DNA of 64,000 nt, taken from positions 1-64,000 of the forward strand of contig JAFSFC010000024.1 in the NCBI GenBank assembly GCA_017435425.1, in the 5' to 3' direction. The notes under the pieces are model-generated. The model was not told the DNA's origin and did not search any database. It saw only the letters and a program-made list of their open reading frames with translations. Shown here piece by piece: positions 15,264 to 24,317 of this stretch (its first letter is position 1; the number at the start of each line of letters is the position of its first letter). The position numbers were made by a program, and so were the translations under genes. The DNA comes from Ruminiclostridium sp. Lineage in GTDB: Bacteria; Bacillota; Clostridia; Oscillospirales; Oscillospiraceae.

Positions 15264-15313
15264 AAAAAGATCCGGACCAACACTCCTTTTGGAGGATCGG
15301 TTCGGATCTTTTT
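15264..15313 (+). terminator. Terminator of the membrane LuxR gene
   Basis: A 15-bp stem with one mismatch (15264-15278 / 15299-15313) with an inner CTCC/GGAG stem, ending in TTTTT. Its end touches the CCA end of the convergent tRNA-Leu. Confidence 0.85.
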
Positions 15314-15396
15314 GGTGCGGATAACGGGACTTGAACCCGTACGTCATGAACACACGCCCCTCAAACGTGCCTGTCTACCAGTTCCAGCATATCCGC
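15313..15396 (-). tRNA. tRNA-Leu (anticodon GAG)
   Basis: This class II tRNA has acceptor stem GCGGATA/TATCCGC, discriminator A and an encoded CCA (15313-15315). The anticodon loop TTGAGGG lies between CACGT and GCGTG, giving anticodon GAG. The T-arm GGGTTCAAGTCCC is intact. Confidence 0.95.
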
Positions 15397-15415
15397 AGAT
15401 TTCAGTTACTAGGAT

Positions 15416-15444
15416 AGTATACTCGCCTTGGCACCATTTGTCAA
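15416..15444 (-). promoter_or_regulatory. tRNA-Leu promoter
   Basis: On the minus strand there is TTGACA (15439-15444), 17 bp, TATACT (15416-15421), preceded by GAAAAAAAGGA as in the other stable-RNA promoters. Confidence 0.88.
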
Positions 15445-15471
15445 TCCTTTTTTTCGTTCCATCCCACGAAA

Positions 15472-15498
15472 GCCCGGGCGGCGGTCAGCCGCCCGGGC
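15472..15498 (-). terminator. Hairpin after the nucleotidyltransferase gene
   Basis: A perfect 11-bp GC stem (15472-15482 / 15488-15498) just after the stop codon. Only TTT follows on the minus strand, so termination efficiency is uncertain. Confidence 0.6.
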
Positions 15499-15508
15499 CT
15501 CGGGTCTC

Positions 15509-16435
15509 TCAAGTCTTTAGAGATGCGGGGTATGCACCGGACTCGTGGAGCTTCTTCAGCTCTGCCTCCACGATGGGGCGGTCCTCCTTGTAGGTGACGC
15601 CGAACCAGACGGCATCGGTGTCCAGGACGGAGATGTCCAGCTTACCCTCGGTGATGAGCTTATCCACCAGGACGGGCAGCAGGCACTCGGCCTTCAGCTC
15701 GTCAGGGGCCAGACCCTGGAGGAATGCAGTGAAGTAGGCCTCCATCTCCTCAAAGATCCAGGGGGTGAAGCCCCAGAAGTTCATGGAGACAGGGCTCTCG
15801 GGAGCCAGGGGGACTTCATGCTCGGGGTCTGCAATGTCGGCGATGGAGCCGTCGGGGTACTTCTTGATCTTCAGGGTCTCCTTGACCTTCTTCAGGCTGC
15901 CGTTCTCGGTCTGACAGACGCCGCGGGAAACGGTGCCATGGTCGCTGACGGTGTTCATCAGGCGGTAGCCCACCATGGTGCCCTTGCCGGTCTGCTCCAG
16001 CTTCATGAGCTCATCCATGATGGTGGTGAAGGCGGAACGGCCATAGTAGTCGTCGGCGTTGATGACGGCGAAGGGCTCCTGGACGGCGTCCTTGGCGCAC
16101 AGGACAGCGTGGACGGTGCCGAAGGGCTTCTTTCGGTCAGCGGGGATCTGGTAGAAGGAGGGCACGCTGGAGAAGTCCTGGAAGACATACTTCACTTCCA
16201 CAGGTTCTCCCTGGGGGGTCTTCATGGTCTGGATGCGGTCCCCGCACATGGTGCGCAGGGTCTGCTCCATCTCGGGCTTGATGATGAAGACCACCTTGCT
16301 GAACCCGGCCTGGATGGCGTCGTAAACGGAATACTCCATGATGGCCTCGCCGTTGGGACCGATGCCGTCGGTCTGCTTCTCGCCGCCGTAGCGGGAGCCC
16401 ATGCCGGCTGCCATAATAACCAGTGCTGCTTTCAT
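15509..16435 (-). CDS. Sugar-phosphate nucleotidyltransferase family protein
   Basis: The 308-aa protein has the nucleotidyltransferase Rossmann core: LVIMAAGMGSRYGGEKQTDGIGPNGE at the N-terminus (nucleotide-binding loop), KPFGTVHAVLCAKD and NADDYYG, where the Asp residues bind metal. It should transfer a nucleotidyl group to a sugar phosphate in cell-surface polysaccharide precursor synthesis. Compared with glucose-1-phosphate thymidylyl- or uridylyltransferases it has an unusual loop (KQTDGIGPNG) and no acyl- or acetyltransferase tail; the sugar is unknown. It is a single-gene unit. Confidence 0.8.
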   Translation of the reverse strand: MKAALVIMAAGMGSRYGGEKQTDGIGPNGEAIMEYSVYDAIQAGFSKVVFIIKPEMEQTLRTMCGDRIQTMKTPQGEPVEVKYVFQDFSSVPSFYQIPADRKKPFGTVHAVLCAKDAVQEPFAVINADDYYGRSAFTTIMDELMKLEQTGKGTMVGYRLMNTVSDHGTVSRGVCQTENGSLKKVKETLKIKKYPDGSIADIADPEHEVPLAPESPVSMNFWGFTPWIFEEMEAYFTAFLQGLAPDELKAECLLPVLVDKLITEGKLDISVLDTDAVWFGVTYKEDRPIVEAELKKLHESGAYPASLKT

Positions 16436-16622
16436 TCTGTTACCTCTCTATCGTGGCCGCCGGGGCGGCTGTATTCTTTCAGATAGAAGCATTATACTAT
16501 GAATCGGCGGCTTTTTCCACGGTTCTGTGAATTTTTTCTGTCAGAATCCAAAAAAACTGTCGTTTTTTCTCCCAAAGTATGGTTTAATAGAGATATGAAA
16601 CCAACACGAAGGAGGGCTTTTC

Positions 16623-17249
16623 ATGAGCAAACTGGAACTGCGCTGGCTGGGTCACGCCTGCTTTGAACTGAAATACAAGGACTTCACCGTGGTCTTCGAC
16701 CCCTTTGAGGACAACTACGTCCGGGGCTTTGGCTCCCTGGATGTGGCCGCCGACCTGGTGCTGTGCTCCCACTTCCACAACGACCACGGCGCCGCCTATG
16801 TGGTCCAGCCCCTGGAAGGCCATGAGAACCCCTTCCAGATCACCGGCATCCAGACCTTCCACGACCCGGAGCAGGGGGCTCTGCGAGGGGAAAACGTCAT
16901 CCATCTGCTGGAGGCCGACGGCTTCCGGGTGGCCCACCTGGGTGACCTGGGCTGTGAGCTGACCCCCGACCAGCTGGACCAGCTCATGGACCTGGACGTG
17001 GTCATGATCCCTGTGGGCGGGTTCTACACCATCGGCCCGGATGAGGCCTGGGATCTGATCGAAGCCATTCAGCCCCGGGTGATCATCCCCATGCACTACC
17101 GGATGGGTGACATCGGCCTGGAAAAGGTGGCGGAGCTGAACGACTTCCTTGTCCAGATCGAAGAATACAACGAGTATCCCGGCAACACCATCACCGTGGA
17201 CAAGAAAACAGAACCCCAGGTGGCTGTGCTGAAGTTTATGGGGAACTAA
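16623..17249 (+). CDS. Metallo-beta-lactamase fold hydrolase (UPF0173-like)
   Basis: The 208-aa protein has the metal-binding motif SHFHNDHGA (HxHxDH) near residue 50, a later HLGDLG and a C-terminal IPMHYRMGD that supplies another His. This matches the small metal-dependent hydrolases of the UPF0173 / UlaG-like branch of the metallo-beta-lactamase superfamily. The substrate is unknown. AAGGAGGGC lies before the ATG. It is a single-gene unit ended by the hairpin at 17266. Confidence 0.85.
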   Translation: MSKLELRWLGHACFELKYKDFTVVFDPFEDNYVRGFGSLDVAADLVLCSHFHNDHGAAYVVQPLEGHENPFQITGIQTFHDPEQGALRGENVIHLLEADGFRVAHLGDLGCELTPDQLDQLMDLDVVMIPVGGFYTIGPDEAWDLIEAIQPRVIIPMHYRMGDIGLEKVAELNDFLVQIEEYNEYPGNTITVDKKTEPQVAVLKFMGN

Positions 17250-17265
17250 ATCATTCTCTCCAACG

Positions 17266-17291
17266 ACGCCCCGAAAGGGGCGTTGCTTTTT
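17266..17291 (+). terminator. Terminator of the metallo-hydrolase gene
   Basis: ACGCCCC-GAAA-GGGGCGT followed by TGCTTTTT, 17 bases after the stop codon. Confidence 0.85.
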
Positions 17292-17355
17292 CTCAAAATT
17301 TCTTTCTCCCCGCTATAGGAGCGTTCAGTTTGTTTGATTCAGTTGGTTGTATTAG

Positions 17356-17820
17356 TTAGATAGGCGCTTGTTTTTTCTCACCCCCCGGAAAAAACGAGAG
17401 GGGGGCTGCCGCTTTTTCCAGCCTCTCATTTTCGGCGGGGTCGTGAAAAAATTCTTCACCCTCCATAGAGAGAGCGGGAACCCGCAGAAAGATCCAGCTG
17501 GCTTCATTGCCGATGGGCTGGGTCCGGAAGATCAGTTCTTCGTCCTCCAGGATCTTCAGATTCTTCCGAATGGTGGACTCCCCCTTCTTCAGATCCATGG
17601 CCAGATTGGGAATGCTGTAGCACACATAGACCCAGCCCGCCGCTGTGTAGTACCGGTTCTTTTGGGACAGGGTCGCCCGGTCCAGCAGAAGGGCATAGAG
17701 CAGAACCGCCGTAGAGGGCAGTCCCTTTTCCAGGATGGCCTTGGGCAGAGGCGCAAACCCCTGAAGCTTGTCCGTCTTCATGAACGGCACCAGGTCATGG
17801 TGCGCAATGGGATACATCAT
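17356..17820 (-). CDS. RepA N-terminal-like replication initiator protein
   Basis: The 154-aa protein resembles the N-terminal winged-helix domain of RepA_N-type initiators of Gram-positive plasmids and integrative elements: FAPLPKAILEKG, LLYALLLDRATLSQKNRYY, GWVYVCYSIPNLAMDL, STIRKNLKILEDEELI. The usual C-terminal domain is missing or replaced by a short tail. The start is taken at the ATG ATG pair at 17820 with AAAGGAGGG upstream. No mobilisation, integrase or partition gene is nearby, so it is an orphan, either a leftover of an integrated element or a protein reused as a chromosomal regulator. Confidence 0.78.
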   Translation of the reverse strand: MMYPIAHHDLVPFMKTDKLQGFAPLPKAILEKGLPSTAVLLYALLLDRATLSQKNRYYTAAGWVYVCYSIPNLAMDLKKGESTIRKNLKILEDEELIFRTQPIGNEASWIFLRVPALSMEGEEFFHDPAENERLEKAAAPLSFFPGGEKKQAPI

Positions 17821-17966
17821 ACGATCCCTCCTTTCACTTATAGGCGAAAAAGAGGGGGTTCGTGTACGCAAGCGTACACGTTTCAAAAAATAATTTGGAA
17901 ACAGAGATCCCCTCACCCGTTTTTTGGACAGGCGAGGGGATCTTCACTTACAAATATCAAGTTGTG

Positions 17967-18482
17967 TCAAAGAACAGCTGCCAGGGCAGCTTCGTAGGCC
18001 CCCTTGGTGCGGCCGTCGAAGCAGACCATGGTGACGGTCTCCGGGGTGTCGGTTTTCCCCAGTTCTTCGGCGATGGTGGAGATGGCAATCTCTGCCGCCT
18101 GCTCCAGAGGGAAGTGGTAGACCCCCGTGCTGATGGAGGGAAAGCAGACAGTCTTGCAGCCGTGCTCCCGGGCCAGAGCCAGGCAGGACCGGTAGCAGGA
18201 GGCCAGCAGAGCGGGCTCGTTCCGGTCACCGCCCCGCCAGATGGGGCCGGGGGTGTGGATGACATATTGGGCGGGAAGCCGGTAGCCCTTGGTGATCTTG
18301 GCCTGGCCGGTGGCACACCCGTTCAGGGGGATGCACTCGGCCAGCAGGTCGGGACCAGCCGCCCGGTGGATGGCGCCGTCCACCCCACCGCCACCCAACA
18401 GGCTGGTGTTGGCGGCGTTCACGATGGCGTCACAGGACTGCTTGGTGATGTCGCCCTGGATGATGAAAATGCGATTTTTCAT
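17967..18482 (-). CDS. Macro-domain ADP-ribose / O-acetyl-ADP-ribose deacylase
   Basis: The 171-aa protein is a single macro domain: [34 protein letters not shown] is the ADP-ribose-binding signature with the catalytic Asn/Asp positions, and [18 protein letters not shown] is the second phosphate loop. Family members hydrolyse O-acetyl-ADP-ribose or remove ADP-ribose from proteins or nucleic acids. The ATG at 18482 has GAGGTGG upstream and lies 10 bases after the radical SAM gene, so the two are co-transcribed. Confidence 0.9.
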   Translation of the reverse strand: MKNRIFIIQGDITKQSCDAIVNAANTSLLGGGGVDGAIHRAAGPDLLAECIPLNGCATGQAKITKGYRLPAQYVIHTPGPIWRGGDRNEPALLASCYRSCLALAREHGCKTVCFPSISTGVYHFPLEQAAEIAISTIAEELGKTDTPETVTMVCFDGRTKGAYEAALAAVL

Positions 18483-18492
18483 GGGAACCACC

Positions 18493-19371
18493 TCAGAGTG
18501 CACGCCAGCTCTCGTGGCGGATGCCCCGCTTGCCCCCCAGAGCGGCGTCCAGCTGGCGCAGGAAGTCCTCCCGGTCGTCGGGCAGGGTGCCCTTCAGGGG
18601 CACGTAGTTGGAGGCGTGGTTGCTGGTAAAGTGGAAGGGGCCGTAGTTAAGCCCTGCCACCAGGGCACGGGTCTCCTCCAGATACTCCCGGGCGGTGATC
18701 ATCTGGAACTTGCCGCTGACCACATCCTGGTACATGGGGGAGCTGGGCTCGGGCATATAGGACAGGCAGGAGACGTGGTGGGCCTGCATCCGGTTGAGGA
18801 CCTTGATGGTCTCCTCCACGTGCTTCTTGGAGGCCTCGCCGGGGCCGGCCAGACCCAGGATGACCATAAGCCACAGGTCCATGCCTGCCTCCTTGAGCAT
18901 ATCGGTGGCCTCGATCATCTCGGCAGAGGTGACCCCCTTGTTGACCTTCTTGAGAAGCTCGTCCCAGCCGGTCTCCACACCCAGATAGGCACGGGTGAGA
19001 CCAGCCTGGCGGAGCTCCTTCAGCTGTTCCAGGCTCTTGGTCTTGGTAGACCGGGTGCCTGCGTAGGTGGTCACCTGGCGCAGGTTGGGGAAGGCGGCGT
19101 ACAGGGCCTCCAGGATCTGCAATAAATGCTCCTGGCGCATGACGATGGCATCGCCGTCGCAGAGGAACACCTTATCCACCGTGGCGGGATCGTAGTAGAC
19201 CCGGGCCATGGCGATGTCCTCCATGATCTCCTTCATGGGGCGGACATGGAACTTCTTTTCCTTGTACATCCCGCAGAAGGTGCACTTGTTGTGGGTGCAG
19301 CCCACGGTGCACTGGAGCAGATAGCTCCGCCACTCCCCTGGGGGACGATAGATCTTACCTTCATAACGCAT
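18493..19371 (-). CDS. Radical SAM protein
   Basis: The 292-aa protein has a radical SAM core. The cluster motif is [13 protein letters not shown] near residue 25, a spacing seen in an uncharacterised clostridial radical SAM branch, and CDGDAIVM and [10 protein letters not shown] are the later SAM-binding strands. The substrate is unknown; the annotation HemN-like would be a guess. It lies between a DUF951 gene and a macro-domain gene in a tight three-gene operon, with GGAGG before its ATG. Confidence 0.85.
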   Translation of the reverse strand: MRYEGKIYRPPGEWRSYLLQCTVGCTHNKCTFCGMYKEKKFHVRPMKEIMEDIAMARVYYDPATVDKVFLCDGDAIVMRQEHLLQILEALYAAFPNLRQVTTYAGTRSTKTKSLEQLKELRQAGLTRAYLGVETGWDELLKKVNKGVTSAEMIEATDMLKEAGMDLWLMVILGLAGPGEASKKHVEETIKVLNRMQAHHVSCLSYMPEPSSPMYQDVVSGKFQMITAREYLEETRALVAGLNYGPFHFTSNHASNYVPLKGTLPDDREDFLRQLDAALGGKRGIRHESWRAL

Positions 19372-19389
19372 GGTGGATTCCTCCTTATG

Positions 19390-19590
19390 TCAAGTCTGGT
19401 CGGAAGCTGCTTCCGGCCGTATGATTTTTTTGAGTGATTTTTCAGCTTTCTTTCTGGGCAGCATGACCTCCCGGCCGCAGCCGTCACAGCGCATGCGGAA
19501 GTCCATGCCCACCCGGAGCACCAGCCAGCGGCGGCTGCCGCAGGGGTGTTCCTTCTTCATTTCCAAGATATCACCGATCTCGATGTCCAT
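19390..19590 (-). CDS. DUF951 family protein
   Basis: The 66-aa protein matches DUF951: it starts MDIEIGDILEMKKEHPCGSRRW and carries RVGMDFRMRCDGCGREVMLPR, the conserved CxxC core. The family is widespread in Firmicutes and usually annotated only as a small nucleic-acid- or metal-binding protein. The second of two nearby ATG codons (19590) is chosen because GGAGG lies seven bases from it. It is the first gene of the operon with the radical SAM and macro-domain genes. Confidence 0.9.
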   Translation of the reverse strand: MDIEIGDILEMKKEHPCGSRRWLVLRVGMDFRMRCDGCGREVMLPRKKAEKSLKKIIRPEAASDQT

Positions 19591-19654
19591 TGTCATGCCT
19601 CCAAAAAGGGCTTCATAGACTTTGGGTAACTGCCCAAAGAAAGGAAGTCTCGTG

Positions 19655-20539
19655 ATGTCGAAGCTGTATTTACCGGAAGGCCGCCTTCTCCACACCCCGG
19701 AAAACCGGCGGTATGCCTCCGCTGCCCTGGAACAGGCCAAGGAGCAGGAGACCGTGCTGGAGGGGCGGGCGGTGCTGTGCACCCCGGACCATGACCTCAT
19801 GGTGTCCTACGGGCCCCATCTGGGCCGCATCCCCCGGGAGGAGGCCACTCTGGGCATCCGGGAGGGGACGGCCAAAGAGATCGCCATTCTCTCCCGGGTG
19901 GGAAAGCCGGTGTCCTTCACGGTGACCGCCCTGGGAGACCAGCTCCTCTTCTCCCGCCGACGGGCCCAGGAGCTGGCCCTGGCCAGGCTCATGGATACTC
20001 CAACGGGGACCGTCCTCCCGGCCACCGTCACCCATCTGGCAGGCTTCGGCGCCTTTGTGGATGTGGGCTGCGGGGTGGTGTCCATGATCGGCATTGAAAA
20101 CCTGTCGGTCTCCCGGATCCCCCATCCTTCCAGCCGTCTGGCGGTGGGCCAGGAGATCTTCGTCCTTCTCACCGGCCATGACCGGGAAGGGGGACGGATC
20201 TTCCTCTCCCACAAGGAGCTGCTGGGGACCTGGGCAGAAAACGCCCGGGCCTTTCGTCCGGGGATGACCGTCACCGGAATGGTTCGGAACATCCAGCCCT
20301 ATGGTACATTTATCGAGCTGACCCCCAACCTCACCGGCCTCACCGATCAGACCCGGGGGCTGCAGATCGGAGATCACGCGGCGGTCTATATCAAATCCAT
20401 GCAGCCTAAAAAACGGAAGATAAAGCTCCAGGTGACAGAGATCCTGCCCCCCGTCCGGGAGCCTCTCCCCTTCTCCTATTTTATCACAGAAGGGCAAGTG
20501 GAGTCCTGGGACTATGTCACAGTCACTCCTGACCCTTGA
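19655..20539 (+). CDS. S1-domain RNA-binding protein
   Basis: The 294-aa protein has an N-terminal region without a recognised fold and two S1 OB-folds (about 120-190, GTVLPATVTHLAGFGAFVDVG.., and about 205-275, GMTVTGMVRNIQPYGTFIELTP..). It should bind single-stranded RNA, as ribosomal protein S1-like or CvfB-like proteins do. AAAGGAAG precedes the ATG. It is divergent from the DUF951 operon, and its last 17 bases overlap the end of the convergent rarA gene. Confidence 0.83.
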   Translation: MSKLYLPEGRLLHTPENRRYASAALEQAKEQETVLEGRAVLCTPDHDLMVSYGPHLGRIPREEATLGIREGTAKEIAILSRVGKPVSFTVTALGDQLLFSRRRAQELALARLMDTPTGTVLPATVTHLAGFGAFVDVGCGVVSMIGIENLSVSRIPHPSSRLAVGQEIFVLLTGHDREGGRIFLSHKELLGTWAENARAFRPGMTVTGMVRNIQPYGTFIELTPNLTGLTDQTRGLQIGDHAAVYIKSMQPKKRKIKLQVTEILPPVREPLPFSYFITEGQVESWDYVTVTPDP

Positions 20540-21791
20540 TGGCATCCCAGTACCGCTTGGCGGCCTGCTCAGTCTTGTTCTCCCCGTAGTGGTAGTAGAC
20601 CCGGTCCTTCAGGACGTCGGGGAGGTACTGCTGCTTCACATAGTGGTTGGGGTAGCTGTGGGCGTATTTGTAGTCCAGGCCGTGGCCCAGCTTGGCGGCA
20701 CCTCCGTAGTGGGCATCCCGCAGGTTGGCGGGGATGTCCCCGCTCTTTCCCGCCCGCAGGTCGGCCATGGCCTCGTCGATGGCGCAGATGGCGGCGTTGG
20801 ACTTGGGCAGGGTGGCCAGGTAGATGACCGCCTGGGCCAGAGGGATCCGGGCCTCCGGCAGGCCCAGCATGTTGGCGCTGTCCACACAGCCCTTCACCAC
20901 CGACACCGCCTGGGGGTGGGCCAGACCGATGTCCTCGCTGGCGATGACCATGAGCCGCCGACAGGGGGAGATCAGGTCCCCCGCCTCCAACAGCCGGGCC
21001 AGGTAGTGGATGGCGGCGTCCGGGTCGGAGCCCCGGATGGACTTCTGAAAGGCAGACAGGATGTCGTAGTGGCTGTCCCCGTCCCGGTCGTACCGCATGG
21101 CCGACCGCTGGGCCACCAGTTCGGTCTCTTCCAGGGTCAGGTGAACGGCCTCCAGGTCCAGGGCGTGGGCGGCAAAGAGGGCCTCCACGGCGTTGAGGGA
21201 CTTTCGCACGTCCCCTCCGCAAGCCCGGGCCACCAGCTCGGGGACCCCGTCCTCCCAGGTAACAGAAACTCCCTGCCGCTCTCCCATCCGGGCGATGCCC
21301 CGGCGGACCATGGGAAGGACCTCCGCCGGGGACACGGGCTTGAACTCAAAGACCGTGGACCGGCTCAGGACGGCGTTGAACACATAGAAATAGGGGTTCT
21401 CCGTGGTGGAGGCGATGAGGGTGAGCTTGCCGTTCTCCATGAATTCCAGCAGGGACTGCTGCTGCTTCTTGTTAAAGTACTGGATCTCATCCAGGTAGAG
21501 GACCACGCCCTCGGGGGCCAGGAGGGTCCCCACGTCGGCCATGACCGCCTTCACATCCGCCAGGGAGGCGGTGGTGGCGTTGAGCCGGTAGAAGGGCCGG
21601 CCGATCCGGGCGGCGGCGATCTCCGCCACGGTGGTTTTTCCGGTGCCCGAGGGGCCGTAGAAGATCATGTTGGGGATGGTCCCCCCCTGGATGACCCGGC
21701 GCAGAACGCCGTTCTCTCCCAGGATATGCCGCTGTCCCACCACCTGGTCAATGGTCTTGGGGCGGATCTCATCTGCCAGCGGACGGTACAT
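20523..21791 (-). CDS. rarA: Replication-associated recombination protein A (RarA/MgsA)
   Basis: The 422-aa AAA+ ATPase belongs to the clamp-loader clade. It has Walker A FYGPSGTGKTT near residue 45, Walker B VVLYLDEIQYFNKKQQ, and the C-terminal tetramerisation region typical of RarA/MgsA/Mgs1. It acts at stalled replication forks together with SSB. The start ATG 21791 has AAGGGGG six bases upstream. Its 3' end overlaps the convergent S1-domain gene by 17 bases. Confidence 0.93.
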   Translation of the reverse strand: MYRPLADEIRPKTIDQVVGQRHILGENGVLRRVIQGGTIPNMIFYGPSGTGKTTVAEIAAARIGRPFYRLNATTASLADVKAVMADVGTLLAPEGVVLYLDEIQYFNKKQQQSLLEFMENGKLTLIASTTENPYFYVFNAVLSRSTVFEFKPVSPAEVLPMVRRGIARMGERQGVSVTWEDGVPELVARACGGDVRKSLNAVEALFAAHALDLEAVHLTLEETELVAQRSAMRYDRDGDSHYDILSAFQKSIRGSDPDAAIHYLARLLEAGDLISPCRRLMVIASEDIGLAHPQAVSVVKGCVDSANMLGLPEARIPLAQAVIYLATLPKSNAAICAIDEAMADLRAGKSGDIPANLRDAHYGGAAKLGHGLDYKYAHSYPNHYVKQQYLPDVLKDRVYYHYGENKTEQAAKRYWDAIKGQE

Positions 21792-21890
21792 GGCCATCCC
21801 CCTTTCCAAAGTAAAATCGTTATCTTATATTCTACCAGTTGGGGCCGGTTCCGTAAAGAGAAAGTTGTTCCCCTGTCCCAATTTGGGGGC

Positions 21891-21919
21891 TTGTCCCCGG
21901 GAGAGCGGGATGCTATGAT
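21891..21919 (+). promoter_or_regulatory. Promoter of the 64-aa protein gene
   Basis: TTGTCC (21891-21896), 17 bp, TATGAT (21914-21919), only about 22 bases before the start codon. Confidence 0.65.
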
Positions 21920-21941
21920 AGAGAAAAAGGAGGGCTGACCC

Positions 21942-22136
21942 ATGGCAAAGATCGACATCGGCATCTGCGTGTACGATATCTCCGGCGAGCAGGACGGCAA
22001 GGCCAAAGAGGCCCTGGAGAAGGGGGTCCACATCCTGGACACCTCCCACCTGGGCTGTGAGAGCTACTACATGGAGCTGGCCGAACTGAAGGACAGCATC
22101 GAAAAAGAATTTGATGTGAAAATCCAAAACGTATAA
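21942..22136 (+). CDS. Hypothetical 64-aa protein
   Basis: This acidic soluble protein has no domain I recognise. It begins MAKIDIGICVYDISGEQDGK and is mostly helical after residue 20. It is very probably real: AAGGAGGGC lies at the right distance before ATG, a promoter lies just upstream and a strong bidirectional terminator follows directly. It stands alone between rarA (divergent) and glyA (convergent). Confidence 0.75.
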   Translation: MAKIDIGICVYDISGEQDGKAKEALEKGVHILDTSHLGCESYYMELAELKDSIEKEFDVKIQNV

Positions 22137-22138
22137 AA

Positions 22139-22165
22139 AAAGACCCGCCATCCGGCGGGTCTTTT
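22139..22165. terminator. Bidirectional terminator (64-aa gene / glyA)
   Basis: AAAGACCCGCC pairs with GGCGGGTCTTT around a 4-base loop, with T-runs on both strands between two convergent genes. Confidence 0.9.
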
Positions 22166-22186
22166 CCATACGTTCCTGAGAACGGA

Positions 22187-23428
22187 TTATTCGTACATAG
22201 GATACTTGTCGGTGATGGACTTGACGCCAGCGATGATCTCGTCCTGAGCGGTCTCGAACTCGGTAGCAGTCTTCCAGATCAGCTTGCCCAGCAGCTCCAT
22301 GTCCTCTTCCTTCAGGCCGCGGCTGGTAGCAGCGGGAACGCCGATACGGACGCCGGAGGTGACGAAGGGGGACTGGGGATCGTCGGGGATGGTGTTCTTG
22401 TTGGCGGTGATGTTCACCTGGTCCATGCGGTTCTGCATCTCCTTGCCGGTGATGCCTGCCTTGCGCAGGTCAACCAGCATCAGGTGGTTGTCGGTGCCGC
22501 CGGAGACCAGGTCGAAGCCTGCGTCCATCAGGCTGGCTGCCAGAGCCTTTGCGTTCTTCAGGACCTGCTCCTGGTATGCCTTGAACTCGGGCTTGAGAGC
22601 CTCACCGAAGGCAACAGCCTTAGCAGTGATGATGTGCATCAGAGGGCCGCCCTGGGAGCCGGGGAAGATAGCCTTGTCGATGGTCTTTGCCAGCTCAGCC
22701 TTGCACAGGATGACGCCGCCGCGGGGACCGCGCAGGGTCTTGTGGGTGGTGGTGGTGACGACGTCTGCATAGGGCACGGGGTTGGGATGCAGACCGGTAG
22801 CAACCAGACCGGCAATGTGAGCCATGTCAACGAACAGGTATGCGCCAACCTCGTCAGCGATCTCGCGGAACTTTGCGAAGTCGATCACACGGGGATATGC
22901 GGAAGCACCGGCGATGATCATCTTGGGCTTGTGCTGGTGAGCCAGCTCACGGACCTGGTCATAGTCGATGTAGCCGTTGGCGTCCACACCGTAGGAGACC
23001 ATCTTATAGTTCAGGCCGGAGAAGTTGACAGGGCTGCCGTGGGTCAGGTGACCGCCGTTGTCCAGGTTCATGCCCATGACCACATCGCCGATGTTGCACA
23101 GGGCCTGGAAGACAGCGTAGTTTGCGGAAGCGCCGGAGTGGGGCTGAACGTTTGCGTGGTCAGCACCGAACAGCTTCTTCACGCGGTCGATGGCGATGTT
23201 CTCCACCACGTCCACGCACTCGCAGCCGCCGTAGTAACGCTTGCCGGGGTAACCCTCAGCGTACTTGTTGGTCAGAACGGTGGAAGCTGCTGCCATAACT
23301 GCTTCGCTGACGAAGTTCTCGGAAGCAATCAGCTCGATGTTTCTGCGCTGACGATCATACTCAGCACGGACAGCGTTGCCGACTTCAGCGTCATGCTGAG
23401 TCAGGAAATCAATAGTTTCTTTGACCAT
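22187..23428 (-). CDS. glyA: Serine hydroxymethyltransferase
   Basis: The 413-aa PLP enzyme interconverts serine and glycine while loading one-carbon units on tetrahydrofolate. [17 protein letters not shown] and [14 protein letters not shown] (PLP-binding Lys) are the classical motifs. The start ATG at 23428 has GGAGGAGC upstream; the frame stays open further upstream but lacks a start signal. It is a single-gene unit with a sigma-A promoter and shared terminator. It uses GCT/GCA alanine codons like other highly expressed genes in the window. Confidence 0.97.
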   Translation of the reverse strand: MVKETIDFLTQHDAEVGNAVRAEYDRQRRNIELIASENFVSEAVMAAASTVLTNKYAEGYPGKRYYGGCECVDVVENIAIDRVKKLFGADHANVQPHSGASANYAVFQALCNIGDVVMGMNLDNGGHLTHGSPVNFSGLNYKMVSYGVDANGYIDYDQVRELAHQHKPKMIIAGASAYPRVIDFAKFREIADEVGAYLFVDMAHIAGLVATGLHPNPVPYADVVTTTTHKTLRGPRGGVILCKAELAKTIDKAIFPGSQGGPLMHIITAKAVAFGEALKPEFKAYQEQVLKNAKALAASLMDAGFDLVSGGTDNHLMLVDLRKAGITGKEMQNRMDQVNITANKNTIPDDPQSPFVTSGVRIGVPAATSRGLKEEDMELLGKLIWKTATEFETAQDEIIAGVKSITDKYPMYE

Positions 23429-23504
23429 AATTCTTGCTCCTCCAGTTTTATGTATCGTTAGGATAAATGACTTACGAAGTAAGGGTTTCCATAGTTCTTC
23501 CCAC

Positions 23505-23533
23505 ATTATACATCAATCCCGCGAAAAATCCAA
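23505..23533 (-). promoter_or_regulatory. glyA promoter
   Basis: On the minus strand there is TTGGAT (23528-23533), 17 bp, TATAAT (23505-23510). A second TATAAT on the plus strand (23556-23561) probably serves nth, so two divergent promoters sit side by side. Confidence 0.75.
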
Positions 23534-23630
23534 TGACTAATTACCTTCTTTATGGTATAATTTTGAAGCACAAACCCTTGATTTTATGGGAAAAGACATA
23601 AAAACTACTTATGATAGGAGGAAGATGCCT

Positions 23631-24281
23631 ATGAAACCCCAGGAGGACATCCTCGCCATCATCCAGGAGCTGAAGACTCTGTACCCTCAGGACGACCTCT
23701 GCTCCCTGCCCTATGAGAAAGATTACGAGCTTCTCTTTGCCGTGCGGCTGGCCGCCCAGTGCACCGACGAACGGGTGAACCAGGTGACCCCCGCCCTCTA
23801 CGCCGCCTACCCCACCCTGGAGGACCTGGCCAAGGCCGAGCCCCAGGACATTGAGCCCTACATCCACTCCTGCGGCTTCTTCCGGGCCAAGGCCAAGGAC
23901 ATCGTCCTGGCCTCCCGGATGCTGGTGGAACAGCACGGCGGCGTGGTCCCCGGCACCATGGAAGAGCTGTTGAAGCTCCCCGGGGTGGGCCGCAAGACGG
24001 CAAACCTCATTCTGGGGGACGTCTACCACACCCCCGGGGTGGTGGTGGCCGACACCCACTGCATCCGCATCACAGGCCTGCTGGGCCTCACCGACGGCAC
24101 CAAGGACCCGGGCAAGGTGGAGAGCCAGCTGCGGGCCCTTCTGCCCCCGGAGGAGTCCAACGATTTCTGTCACCGGATGGTCCTCCACGGCCGGGCGGTC
24201 TGCCGGGCACGAAAGCCGGACTGCGGGAACTGCACCATCCGGCAATGGTGCGACCATTTCACCAAAACCCAGGAAGAATAA
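23631..24281 (+). CDS. nth: Endonuclease III
   Basis: The 216-aa DNA glycosylase/AP lyase removes oxidised pyrimidines. It has the helix-hairpin-helix LPGVGRKTANL with catalytic Lys, VADTHCIR with catalytic Asp, and the 4Fe-4S ligand set C-x6-C-x2-C-x5-C at the C-terminus. The second of two ATG codons (23631) is chosen because AGGAGG lies nine bases upstream. It is divergent from glyA. Confidence 0.95.
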   Translation: MKPQEDILAIIQELKTLYPQDDLCSLPYEKDYELLFAVRLAAQCTDERVNQVTPALYAAYPTLEDLAKAEPQDIEPYIHSCGFFRAKAKDIVLASRMLVEQHGGVVPGTMEELLKLPGVGRKTANLILGDVYHTPGVVVADTHCIRITGLLGLTDGTKDPGKVESQLRALLPPEESNDFCHRMVLHGRAVCRARKPDCGNCTIRQWCDHFTKTQEE

Positions 24282-24288
24282 CCAAGGC

Positions 24289-24317
24289 AAAAAGCGGCCG
24301 CTGTGCGGTCGCTTTTT
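24289..24317. terminator. Terminator between nth and the PucR-type gene
   Basis: A 13-bp stem (24289-24301 / 24305-24317) with one mismatch and T-runs on both strands, ending at the stop codon of the convergent regulator gene. Confidence 0.88.
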
